This document shows, piece after piece, positions 16,788 through 24,927 of a stretch of 64,000 nt of DNA (within the stretch, counting starts at the first letter, position 1; every line of letters starts with the position of its first letter). A model generated the notes under the pieces. The model searched no databases. It was not told where the DNA came from and saw only the letters and a program-made list of their open reading frames with translations. Source of the stretch: Streptomyces sp. CC0208 (GTDB taxonomy: Bacteria; Actinomycetota; Actinomycetes; Streptomycetales; Streptomycetaceae); assembly GCF_003443735.1 (NCBI RefSeq), contig NZ_CP031969.1, forward strand, positions 4,216,001 to 4,280,000, given 5' to 3'. The translations under genes and the position numbers were made by a program.

Positions 16788-17624
16788 TCAGGAGATGGCG
16801 CGCAGCCCGCCGTGGGCCGGGCGGCGGAGTTCCTCGACGGCCTGGTCCGTCGCCTCGTCGGCGGGGAGCAGGACGACCAGCTGCTGTGCGTCCGCGGAGA
16901 GGTCGAGCGTCTCGCGGACCAGCCGGAGTTCGCGTCCGGAGGGGTGCCGGAGCCGGAGGTCCCCGCGCTGCGGAACGACGTGCCGGTGCAGGCGGCGGGT
17001 GAGATCGGGGCCGGCGACGGGGGCGAGTTCCGCGGTGAACCACTCATAGGAGTCGAGGGACGGGCCCAGCCACAGATCGAAGGCCCGCTCGTCCGCGACG
17101 TCGTCCCAGTCGGCGAAGAACGACCGGGCGCGGGGGTCGGTGAAGACGTACCGGGTGAGGTTCGGGGTGTCGGAGTCGAGCAGTCCGGTCCCGCTCGTCA
17201 CCGCGTCGAACGCGCTGGTGCGGGCGAGGACGTCGCCCATCCGGTTGGTCACCAGGGCGATGCCCGGCTCCAGCAGACGCAGCGTCCGCAGCACGGACGG
17301 CCGTACCTCGCGCGAGGGCGGAGCGGGCCGGGTGTGGCCGACGCACTCACCGCCGCTGATCTTCGCGAGGTAGCGCAGGTGGTCGCGCTCCGCGAGGTCG
17401 AGGCCGAGCCCGTCGGCCAGGGCGTTGACCACCGCGACCGAGGGATGGCGGTCGCGGCCCTGCTCGATGCGGGTCAGGTACTCGACGCTGATGCCCGCCC
17501 GGCCGGCGAGATCCGATCGCCGTAGCCCCGGTGACCTGCGGCGGCCGTGGTCCGGCAGGCCCAGCGACTCCGGCTGGACACTGTCCCGCCTGGCCCGGAC
17601 GAAATCCCCCAGTGGTGTCCCCAT
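16788..17624 (-). CDS. XRE regulator with MmyB-like ligand-binding domain
   Basis: A 278-aa protein: N-terminal HTH (SDLAGRAGISVEYLTRIEQGRDRHPSVAVVNALADGLGL, about residues 37-76) and a C-terminal PAS-like MmyB domain (LVTNRMGDVLARTSAFDAV...FFADWDDVADE). MmyB-type regulators bind fatty-acid-like ligands. It is divergent from the flavin reductase gene across about 103 nt and probably regulates it. Confidence 0.88.
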   Translation of the reverse strand: MGTPLGDFVRARRDSVQPESLGLPDHGRRRSPGLRRSDLAGRAGISVEYLTRIEQGRDRHPSVAVVNALADGLGLDLAERDHLRYLAKISGGECVGHTRPAPPSREVRPSVLRTLRLLEPGIALVTNRMGDVLARTSAFDAVTSGTGLLDSDTPNLTRYVFTDPRARSFFADWDDVADERAFDLWLGPSLDSYEWFTAELAPVAGPDLTRRLHRHVVPQRGDLRLRHPSGRELRLVRETLDLSADAQQLVVLLPADEATDQAVEELRRPAHGGLRAIS

Positions 17625-17727
17625 GGCCCGAGCATAGGTCGCCGCCCGCTGTCCGAGGAGAGCTCAGGGTGGCCCTGCGGGGGCCAGCATCAGCCCGGTC
17701 TGGCTGCGGCCGCGGCGGGGTTCGATC

Positions 17728-18333
17728 GTGGTGGGCATGGACAACGACACGTACAAACTGGTGGTCATCGTCGGCAGCGTCCGGGAAGGGCGGTTCGGTC
17801 CGGTCGTGGCCTCGTGGGTCGCCGAACAGGCCGCGGCGCACGGGGGTTTCGAGGTGGAGGTCGTCGATCTGGCCGGGATCGACGTCCCGTTGTCGCTGCC
17901 CGCGGTGTCGCCCAAGTACGCCGGGGACGACTACCCGCGGCCGGCCGGGATGGCGCCGCTGACGTCGGCCCTGGAGAGCGCCGACGCGTTCATCGTGATC
18001 ACGCCGGAGTACAACCACAGCTACCCGGCGTCCCTGAAGGCCGCGATCGACTGGCACTTCACCCAGTGGACGGCCAAGCCGGTCGCCTTCGTCAGCTACG
18101 GCGGCGCTGCGGGCGGGCGGCACGCCGTGCTGCACCTGGAGAACGTGCTGACCGAACTGCACGCGGTCACCGTCCGCGACGGACTCGCCTTCCCCAACTA
18201 CTTCACCGCGTGGCAGGACGGCCGCCCCCTCGACCCCGAGGCCGCCGGATACGCCAAGACCCTGCTGGAGCAGCTGTTCTGGTGGGCGGGCGCCCTGCAC
18301 TCGGCACGCGGGACGACGCCGTACCCGGTGTGA
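17728..18333 (+). CDS. NADPH-dependent FMN reductase family protein
   Basis: A 201-aa flavodoxin-fold protein. The FMN phosphate loop is VGSVREGRFGPVVASWV and the second signature is ITPEYNHSYPASLKAAIDW. It reduces flavin, quinones or oxidised compounds. Starts at GTG 17728 or ATG 17737 are both possible; no strong ribosome-binding site. Divergent from the MmyB-like regulator, its likely controller. Confidence 0.9.
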   Translation: MVGMDNDTYKLVVIVGSVREGRFGPVVASWVAEQAAAHGGFEVEVVDLAGIDVPLSLPAVSPKYAGDDYPRPAGMAPLTSALESADAFIVITPEYNHSYPASLKAAIDWHFTQWTAKPVAFVSYGGAAGGRHAVLHLENVLTELHAVTVRDGLAFPNYFTAWQDGRPLDPEAAGYAKTLLEQLFWWAGALHSARGTTPYPV

Positions 18334-18680
18334 GCGGGCGGGGGTTCGCGGAACGGAGGATGCGTGTGATGGATCACGGTGGCGACCGGGGTGGGTTTTC
18401 GGACGGCTCGGGCGGGTGCGAAAATCTGGTGTGACGGCGTCATATATACGTGAGCACCGACATCAGGGTTGAGAGCGCCTCGATGTCGCAACCCTGCTCG
18501 CCCCACCATCGGAGGCGCCGGGCCCGCCGAATCCTCTCGGCGGTGAAGACCACCCCGCGTCGTCGGCCCGACGAATAACTGTCGCCGCCGCGACAGAATC
18601 GCGTGCGGGGCGCGGCGAAGTTTTCGGAGCGGCCGCCACCCGGACCCAGGGCGACGTAGATCCGTCCGCCGACCATGTGT
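18334..18680. other. intergenic, no gene supported
   Basis: A 78-codon minus-strand frame (18440-18676) lacks a ribosome-binding site and looks like a chance frame. The segment around 18440-18455 is A/T-rich. The csp copy 2 promoter begins at the right end. Confidence 0.45.
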
Positions 18681-18713
18681 TACCGTGATAAAAGTTGCAG
18701 TTTTGGTTTCCGG
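18681..18713 (+). promoter_or_regulatory. csp promoter -10 and 5'-leader motif, copy 2
   Basis: TACCGT (18681-18686) is a -10 match, and GTTGCAGTTTTGGTTTCCGG (18694-18713) begins 13 bases after its first base. It matches copy 1 at 16 of 20 positions with nearly the same spacing. The motif would lie at the 5' end of a leader of about 135 nt. Confidence 0.65.
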
Positions 18714-18828
18714 CGAATTTCTATGAGGTTCACCGGCGTCTTTCCGGGTCTTCCGGAGGGGAGTCCATCGCGGCGACTCGGGGTCCGTACAGTGCGGGTC
18801 CCGGCACTGCCCCCTAGGGAGATTCAAT

Positions 18829-19032
18829 ATGGCATCTGGCACCGTGAAGTGGTTCAACGCGGAAAAGGGCTTCGGCTTCATCGAGCAGGACGGCGGCGGC
18901 GCCGACGTGTTCGCGCACTACTCGAACATCGCCACCTCCGGCTTCCGCGAGCTTCAGGAAGGCCAGAAGGTTACCTTCGACGTCACGCAGGGCCAGAAGG
19001 GCCCGCAGGCCGAGAACATCGTTCCCGCCTGA
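18829..19032 (+). CDS. CspA-family cold-shock protein (copy 2)
   Basis: A 67-aa cold-shock domain, nearly identical to copy 1 (differences cluster around SNIATSGFRELQEGQKVTFDVTQ). RNP1 KGFGFIEQ and RNP2 VFAHYSNI are intact. AGGGAG precedes the ATG at normal spacing. A helicase gene follows after 203 nt, as in the first module. Confidence 0.95.
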   Translation: MASGTVKWFNAEKGFGFIEQDGGGADVFAHYSNIATSGFRELQEGQKVTFDVTQGQKGPQAENIVPA

Positions 19033-19054
19033 CGCTGACGCGTATCTTCACGGC

Positions 19055-19085
19055 TGGGGCCCGCACTCTTGGGGTGCGGGCCCTG
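19055..19085 (+). terminator. hairpin after csp copy 2
   Basis: GGGCCCGCAC (19057-19066) pairs with GTGCGGGCCC (19074-19083). Its position and sequence correspond to the 15-bp hairpin after csp copy 1, so it is conserved between the modules. Confidence 0.7.
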
Positions 19086-19101
19086 TCCCATTGCCCTGAA
19101 T

Positions 19102-19130
19102 AATCAGATGGTCCTGAAGAATCTGATTTT
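19102..19130 (+). terminator. A/T-rich hairpin followed by a T-run
   Basis: AATCAGAT (19102-19109) and ATCTGATT (19121-19128) are perfect complements, followed by TTCTTCTTTT. This looks like an E. coli-style intrinsic terminator or a cold-stable RNA element, and is odd in so G/C-rich a genome. It has no counterpart in module 1. Confidence 0.55.
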
Positions 19131-19191
19131 CTTCTTTTCCCCGGCTCTTTCTTGCGAATTCTCGCGTGGTTCCGCCGCGCCTTCGGAGGAA

Positions 19192-19225
19192 TTCCTCGAC
19201 ACGTGCCGCACGCATCGAGGAAGGG
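19192..19225 (+). promoter_or_regulatory. hairpin sequestering the helicase ribosome-binding site, copy 2
   Basis: TTCCTCGA (19192-19199) pairs with TCGAGGAA (19215-19222). The right arm overlaps the GAGGAAGGG ribosome-binding site (19217-19225) of ATG 19236. The loop can add CGT/ACG pairs. Compared with copy 1, one base pair changes on both sides (T-A to C-G), which keeps the pairing. Confidence 0.7.
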
Positions 19226-19235
19226 TTCCCCTCCC

Positions 19236-20666
19236 ATGAACCGCACCCGCCGTACCGGGAACAACGGGAACAACGCGTCCCACCTCCGCTCCCGGGGCGC
19301 GAGCCACCAGCGCTCCCGCCCGGCCGCCGCTCCGCGCGGCGAGTTCACCCTCCCCACCACCGTCACCGAGGCGCTGCCGGCGGTGGAGGCGTTCGCCGAC
19401 CTCGACCTGCCCGAGCGTCTGCAGGCCGCGCTCCTGGCCGAGGGTGTGACCACCCCCTTCCCCATCCAGGCGGCCACCCTGCCGAACTCCCTGGCCGGCC
19501 GTGACGTCCTCGGCCGGGGCCGCACCGGCTCGGGCAAGACGCTCGCCTTCGGTCTGCCGCTGCTGGCCCGCCTCGACGGACAGCGCGCCGAGCCCCGGCA
19601 CCCGCTCGCCCTGGTCCTCGTGCCGACCCGCGAACTGGCCCAGCAGGTCACCGACGCGCTCACCCCCTACGCACGGGCGCTGCGCCTGCGCGCGGCCACC
19701 GTCGTCGGCGGCATGTCGATCGGCCGCCAGGCGTCCGCGCTGCGGGCCGGCGCCGAGGTCCTCGTGGCGACGCCCGGCCGGCTCAAGGACCTCATCGAGC
19801 GCGGCGACTGCAGCCTGAGCCAGGTCACGATGACCGTCCTGGACGAGGCCGACCAGATGACCGACATGGGCTTCATGCCCCAGGTCACGGCCCTGCTCGA
19901 CCAGGTACGTCCCGACGGCCAGCGGATGCTGTTCTCCGCCACGCTCGACCGCAACATCGACCGGCTGGTGCGCAACTACCTGCACGACCCGGTGGTGCAC
20001 TCGGTCGACCCGTCCGCGGGCACCGTCACCACCATGGACCACCACCTCCTGCACGTGCGGGACGACGACAAGCACGCCACCGCCACCGAGATCGCCGCCC
20101 GCGACGGGCGCGTGATCATGTTCCTGGACACCAAGCACGCCGCGGAGCGCCTGGCCAAGCACCTGCTGTCGGTGGGCGTGCGGGCCTCGGCGCTGCACGG
20201 CGGCAAGTCCCAGCCACAGCGCACCCGGACCCTCGGCCAGTTCAAGGACGGCCAGGTGACCGTCCTGGTGGCCACCAACGTCGCGGCCCGCGGCATCCAC
20301 GTGGACGACGTCGACCTCGTCGTCAACTTCGACCCGCCGGCCGACCACAAGGACTACCTGCACCGCGGTGGCCGTACCGCCCGGGCCGGCGAGTCCGGCA
20401 CCGTCGTCACCCTGGTCCTGCCGCACCAGCGCCGCTCGGTGGACCGTCTGATGTCCGACGCCGGCGTCACCGCCCGGATCACCCGGGTCCGCCCCGGCGA
20501 GGCGGAGCTGAACCGCATCACCGGCGCCCGCACCCCCTCCGGCGTGCCGGTCACCCTCCCCGCCCCGGCGCCCGCCGAGGCCCCGAGGCGCTCCGGGTCC
20601 GCCGGACGCAGCCGCAGCAGCCGCTCCGCGCGGGGCCGCCGCCGCTCCACCCCCAGCAGCCGATAG
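19236..20666 (+). CDS. DEAD-box RNA helicase (copy 2)
   Basis: A 476-aa paralogue of the helicase at 10396, with all motifs (GRGRTGSGKT, PTRELAQQ, TPGRL, VLDEADQM, FSAT, TNVAARGIHVDDVD, HRGGRTARAG) and basic, low-complexity tails. The start is ATG 19236 (MNRTRRTG, parallel to MNRTRSN of copy 1) rather than the earlier in-frame ATG. Expected to unwind RNA during cold adaptation with the adjacent Csp protein. Confidence 0.95.
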   Translation: MNRTRRTGNNGNNASHLRSRGASHQRSRPAAAPRGEFTLPTTVTEALPAVEAFADLDLPERLQAALLAEGVTTPFPIQAATLPNSLAGRDVLGRGRTGSGKTLAFGLPLLARLDGQRAEPRHPLALVLVPTRELAQQVTDALTPYARALRLRAATVVGGMSIGRQASALRAGAEVLVATPGRLKDLIERGDCSLSQVTMTVLDEADQMTDMGFMPQVTALLDQVRPDGQRMLFSATLDRNIDRLVRNYLHDPVVHSVDPSAGTVTTMDHHLLHVRDDDKHATATEIAARDGRVIMFLDTKHAAERLAKHLLSVGVRASALHGGKSQPQRTRTLGQFKDGQVTVLVATNVAARGIHVDDVDLVVNFDPPADHKDYLHRGGRTARAGESGTVVTLVLPHQRRSVDRLMSDAGVTARITRVRPGEAELNRITGARTPSGVPVTLPAPAPAEAPRRSGSAGRSRSSRSARGRRRSTPSSR

Positions 20667-20757
20667 CCGTACGACGTCCCCGTCGAGAAGGAGACGAACA
20701 GGGCCGCACCCTGGCCGTTCTCACCGTCACGTCCCGACCGCTCCCCGTGGAGGCACC

Positions 20758-21060
20758 ATGCGCATCGTCATCGCACGTTTTCCCTTCGACCTGACCATGA
20801 GCGAGGTCGAGAGGTCGATGACCGGCATCCAGCCCGAACCCGCCACCGGCCTGTGTGTGACCGTCGGCCCCCACGTCTATCCAGTCAAGCAGGTCGGCCA
20901 GGTCATCACCCGGCAGGACCGCCGCGACTTCACCGCCCACGAGGTGGGCCGGGCCCTGACCCGGCTCGGCTTCACCTGCCACGAGGTCCAGCCGCCCCGC
21001 CAGGAAGCCTTCAACGACCCGGCGGCCTCCCTGCCCTGGGCCGACACCCCGCTGGGCTGA
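20758..21060 (+). CDS. small conserved Streptomyces protein, SCO5918-like
   Basis: A 100-aa protein beginning MRIVIARFPFDLTMSEVERSM. It resembles the conserved Streptomyces protein found next to the csp/DEAD-box pair in S. coelicolor (recalled, not checked). GTGGAGG precedes the ATG. It follows the helicase by about 90 nt and may be co-expressed. No known domain; function unknown. Confidence 0.75.
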   Translation: MRIVIARFPFDLTMSEVERSMTGIQPEPATGLCVTVGPHVYPVKQVGQVITRQDRRDFTAHEVGRALTRLGFTCHEVQPPRQEAFNDPAASLPWADTPLG

Positions 21061-21236
21061 CGCGTCCGGGCGCCCGGCACGGCGGTCACGCACCCGCTTC
21101 CTCCCGCCGTGCGGCGCCCTTCTCGATCACCCCGTTCCGTTCCGTTCCCCCTCCCCACCACCTCGTGCAAGACTGCGGCTCCTCACGGCAGAGCACATCG
21201 CTTGAGCGGGGAGCTGTGCGGCGGGACGCTGGGAGC

Positions 21237-23672
21237 ATGGACAGCAGGGGTGGCACACCCGGAGGCACCGTGGCGGGACGCGTACCCGAGGACCTGGCGG
21301 TCGTCGTCGACGACGCCGGGACCATCACGGAGTGGAGCGCCGGGGCGCGTCAGCTGCTCGGATACGAGGCCGAAGAGGTCGTAGGACATCCGGCCGCCGA
21401 ACTGCTCGCCGCCGAACTGCCCGAGACCGCGCGCCGCCATGTCGCCGAGGGCCGGCGCTGGGCCACCGAGGTCGCGCTGCGGCACCGGAGCGGCGGCCGG
21501 ATCGTCGTACGGCTGAAGGCGATACCGCTCGTGGACGGCGAGGACGCGCGGCCGTGGCTGGTGACCGCCGCCCCGGAGCACATGGCCGGGCCCGTCGAAC
21601 CTGACGCGCAGGCCCTGTGGGACCTCACGCTCGCGCAGCTGCCCGTCCCGGTGGCGGTCTACGACACCGAGGCCCGGCTGGTGGCGGCCAACGAGGTCAT
21701 GACCCGGGTGATGGGCCGCAGCGTGGCCGAGATGCGCGGGCTGACCCTGCGGGAGATCGAACCGACCCCGCCCTTCGACGAGTACGACCGCCTCCAGCGG
21801 CAGGTGCTGCGCACGGGTGAGCCGCTCTTCCACGAGAACTTCGGACAGGCCCCCGGCGAGGTGCGGGGCCACGCCTGGTCGATGTTCCTCTCCCCGCTGA
21901 AGGACGGGAGCGGCGCGGTGCGGGGCCTGTCCGCGGCCGTCTTCGACACCACCGAGCAGTACTGGGCCCGCCGCCACCTCTCCATCCTCAACGACGCCAG
22001 CCTCCGCATCGGCAGCACCCTGGACGTGGCCCGGACCGCCGAGGAACTGGCCGAGGTGGCCGTGACCGGCTTCGCGGACTTCGTCACCGTGGACCTGCTG
22101 GAGTCGGTGGCGCTCGGCGAGGAACCGGAACCGGTGCCCCCGGACCGTCCGGTCACAGTGCGCCGTACGGCACAGCGGTCGGTCCTCGACGGCTGCCCGG
22201 AGTCCGTGGTCCCCACCGGCGAGCGGACGTTCTACCCGGTGGACACGCCCCCGATGCGGGCCCTGATCGCCGGTCGCGGCACCCGGCCGGGGCCCTTGGA
22301 CCCCGGGATGCGGGAGTGGGTCGAGTCCTCCCCCGCCCGTGCCGAGACCGTGGCCAAGTACATGATCCACTCGGTGCTGATGGTGCCGCTGCGCGCCCGC
22401 GGGGTCACCCTCGGCCTGGTGCACTTCCTGCGGCACCGTACGGCGGAGTCCTTCAGCCAGGACGACCTGCTGCTCGCGGAGGAGATCGTCGCGAGGGCCG
22501 CGGTGAGCGTGGACAACGCCCGCCGCTACACCCACGAACGCCGTACCGCGCTCACCCTCCAGCGCAGCCTGCTGCCCGAGCGCCCGCCGGACCTCGCGGC
22601 CATGGAGGTGGCGTACCGCTATCTCCCGGCAGGCTCCGGCGCGGACGTGGGCGGGGACTGGTTCGACGTCATCCCGCTGTCCGGCGCCCGGGTCGCCCTG
22701 GTCGTGGGCGACGTGGTGGGCCACGGCATTCACGCCTCGGCGACGATGGGCCGCCTGCGCACGGCCGTACGCACCCTCGCGGACGTCGATCTCGCCCCCG
22801 ACGAACTCCTCACCCAGCTCGACGACCTGGTCGTCCGGCTGGACCGGGAGGAGGGGCCGGACACCCGCGACCGGGGTGCGGAGGCCCCGACACCGGGCGA
22901 GGTGGGGGCCACCTGCCTCTACGCCGTCTACGACCCGGTCTCCCGCCGCTGCACGATGGCCCGCGCCGGCCACCCGCCGCCGGCCGTGGTCACCCCGGCC
23001 GGCGAGGTCCGCTTCCTGAAGCTCCCGACCGGCCCGCCCCTCGGCCTCGGCGGCCTGCCGTTCGAGTCCGTGGAGGTGGAGTTGGAGGAGGGCAGCCTGC
23101 TCGCCCTCTACACCGACGGCCTGGTCGAGGCGGCCGACCGCGACATCGAGGTCGGCCTGAACCTGCTGCGCGGGGCCCTCGCCGACCGGGCGGGCCCGCT
23201 GGAGGAGACCTGCGACGACGTCCTGCGGGCGGTGCTTCCGGCCCGCCCCGCCGACGACATCGTCCTGATGCTGGCCCGCACCTCGGCCCTGGACGCCGCG
23301 AAGGTCCGCACCTGGCACCTCCGGCGCGACCCGGCGGCGGTCGCCCGGGCCCGCAAGTCGGCGAGCGAGCAGGTGACGGCGTGGGGCCTGGATGAAGCGT
23401 CCTTCGCCACGGAACTGATCGTCAGCGAGCTGGTCACGAACGCCGTCCGCTACGGCGACGACCCCGTCGTCCTGCGACTGATCCGTGACCACGCGCTGAT
23501 CTGCGAGGTCTCCGACGGCAGCAGTACGGCTCCGCACCTGCGGCGGGCCAGGGTGTTCGACGAGGGCGGGCGGGGGCTGCTGCTGGTCGCGCAGATGGCG
23601 GAGCGGTGGGGGAGCCGGCAGACGGCGACGGGGAAGACGATCTGGGCGGAGCTGGGGTTACCGGACGACTAG
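21237..23672 (+). CDS. PAS-PAS-GAF-SpoIIE phosphatase with C-terminal RsbW-like ATPase
   Basis: An 811-aa cytoplasmic multidomain regulator. PAS about 18-105 (VVDDAGTITEWSAGARQLLGY), second PAS about 125-240, GAF about 255-430, PP2C/SpoIIE about 440-680 (GADVGGDWFDVIPL, GDVVGHGIHA, ADDIVLML), and HATPase 700-811 (ELIVSELVTNAVRYGD, GGRGLLLV). Such proteins switch anti-sigma-factor antagonists by phosphorylation and dephosphorylation. The frame is open upstream; ATG 21237 starts the recognisable protein, with GTG 21216 as an alternative. The Leu codon at 23658-23660, five codons from the end, is TTA, so full translation should need the bldA tRNA. Confidence 0.92.
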   Translation: MDSRGGTPGGTVAGRVPEDLAVVVDDAGTITEWSAGARQLLGYEAEEVVGHPAAELLAAELPETARRHVAEGRRWATEVALRHRSGGRIVVRLKAIPLVDGEDARPWLVTAAPEHMAGPVEPDAQALWDLTLAQLPVPVAVYDTEARLVAANEVMTRVMGRSVAEMRGLTLREIEPTPPFDEYDRLQRQVLRTGEPLFHENFGQAPGEVRGHAWSMFLSPLKDGSGAVRGLSAAVFDTTEQYWARRHLSILNDASLRIGSTLDVARTAEELAEVAVTGFADFVTVDLLESVALGEEPEPVPPDRPVTVRRTAQRSVLDGCPESVVPTGERTFYPVDTPPMRALIAGRGTRPGPLDPGMREWVESSPARAETVAKYMIHSVLMVPLRARGVTLGLVHFLRHRTAESFSQDDLLLAEEIVARAAVSVDNARRYTHERRTALTLQRSLLPERPPDLAAMEVAYRYLPAGSGADVGGDWFDVIPLSGARVALVVGDVVGHGIHASATMGRLRTAVRTLADVDLAPDELLTQLDDLVVRLDREEGPDTRDRGAEAPTPGEVGATCLYAVYDPVSRRCTMARAGHPPPAVVTPAGEVRFLKLPTGPPLGLGGLPFESVEVELEEGSLLALYTDGLVEAADRDIEVGLNLLRGALADRAGPLEETCDDVLRAVLPARPADDIVLMLARTSALDAAKVRTWHLRRDPAAVARARKSASEQVTAWGLDEASFATELIVSELVTNAVRYGDDPVVLRLIRDHALICEVSDGSSTAPHLRRARVFDEGGRGLLLVAQMAERWGSRQTATGKTIWAELGLPDD

Positions 23673-23735
23673 GCGCGGTGGGCGCGGGACGGCAAACGGA
23701 ACGGTGAATTCACCAGGCTGTGCGACGATGCGCCC

Positions 23736-24839
23736 GTGAACGCACCCTCCAGCCCTTCCGCCGGCTCGTCCCCCACCGAGCCGGCCCCCAAATCCCCTGG
23801 TTTCGCGGCGGAGTTCAAGGACGCCGTGACGTTCCGGGCCTTCGGCCTGGTCCTCGGCGGCCTGCTGGTCCAACTGGCCTTCGTCCTCTCGTACGTGGGC
23901 GCCTTCCACTCCCCCACTCCCGAGCGCATCCCCGTGGCCGTGGTGGCCCCCCAACAGGCGTCCGCGAAGATCGTGGCCCAGCTGAACTCGCTGGACGGCG
24001 AGCCGGTGAAGGCAACGGCGGCCCCCAGTACGGCCGTTGCCCGCGAGTGGGTCATGACGCGCCGCACGGACGCGGCCTTCCTCTTCAACCCGAAGGGCAC
24101 CGAGGACACCCTGCTCGTCGCCTCGGCGGGCGGGCCGTCGGTCTCCCAGACGGCCACCCAGATCGCCCAGAAGATCGAGGCGTCCGAGAAGCGCCGGATC
24201 ACGGTGACGGACATCCGCTCCCCCAACTCCGGTGACGGCCGCGGCATGACGTCCTTCTACCTGGTCCTGGGCTGGGTGATCGGCGGCTACCTCACCGCCA
24301 CGATCATGGGTATGGCGTCCGGCTCCCGCCCGGCGAACCGCCCCCGCACCCTGATCCGCCTGGCGGCCCTGATCCCGTACGCGGTGGTGTCGGGCGTAGC
24401 AGGAGCGGTGATCGTCGGCCCGGTGTTCGACGCCCTGGGCGGACACTTCTGGGCCCTGAGCGCGATCGGCACCCTGACCGTCCTGGCCTCGGCGACCACG
24501 GCACTGGCCCTGCAGACCCTGCTGGGTCTGCTCGGCACCGGCCTGGTCATCCTCCTCTTCGTGGTCCTCGGCAACCCGAGCTCGGGCGGCGTCTACCCGG
24601 CCCCTCTCCTGCCGCCCTTCTGGAGCGCGATCGGCCAGGCGCTGCCGCCGGGCGCCGGTACCACACTGGTCCGCAACACGGTGTACTTCTCGGGACACGC
24701 GACGAGTTCGGCGCTGTGGGTGCTGGGGGCGTACGCGGTGGGCGGAGCCGTGCTGGCCTGGGGGGCGTCCTGGTGGCGGGAGGGGCGGAGGTCCGCCACG
24801 GAGGTGGGTTCCGGGGCGGAGGCCTCGGCGACTGTGTGA
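23736..24839 (+). CDS. YhgE/DUF3533-like ABC-2-type membrane protein
   Basis: A 367-aa protein: one N-terminal membrane helix (GLVLGGLLVQLAFVLSYVGAF), an external domain of about 120 residues (IPVAVVAPQQASAKIVAQLNSL), then about five membrane helices. The plan matches YhgE/Pip-like ABC-2 permease-type proteins. The start is GTG 23736 with no ribosome-binding site; GACGAT ends six bases upstream, so the message may be leaderless. Substrate unknown. Confidence 0.75.
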   Translation: MNAPSSPSAGSSPTEPAPKSPGFAAEFKDAVTFRAFGLVLGGLLVQLAFVLSYVGAFHSPTPERIPVAVVAPQQASAKIVAQLNSLDGEPVKATAAPSTAVAREWVMTRRTDAAFLFNPKGTEDTLLVASAGGPSVSQTATQIAQKIEASEKRRITVTDIRSPNSGDGRGMTSFYLVLGWVIGGYLTATIMGMASGSRPANRPRTLIRLAALIPYAVVSGVAGAVIVGPVFDALGGHFWALSAIGTLTVLASATTALALQTLLGLLGTGLVILLFVVLGNPSSGGVYPAPLLPPFWSAIGQALPPGAGTTLVRNTVYFSGHATSSALWVLGAYAVGGAVLAWGASWWREGRRSATEVGSGAEASATV

Positions 24840-24927
24840 CGGGGGTACGGCATCCCGCACGGGGCACGGGCGTTCCGGTCCCCGTGCGGTCCTCGCCGTC
24901 CCCTTCGGCTGAACCGGCTCCGCGGCC

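Noticed and set aside
18440..18676. 78-codon frame on the minus strand
   Set aside because: No ribosome-binding site and no homology-like features; it lies upstream of a csp promoter.
19186..19197. Alternative fold of the helicase leader using GAGGAATTCCTC
   Set aside because: This 12-base palindrome has no loop and so cannot form a hairpin by itself; only the pairing with the downstream ribosome-binding site was kept.
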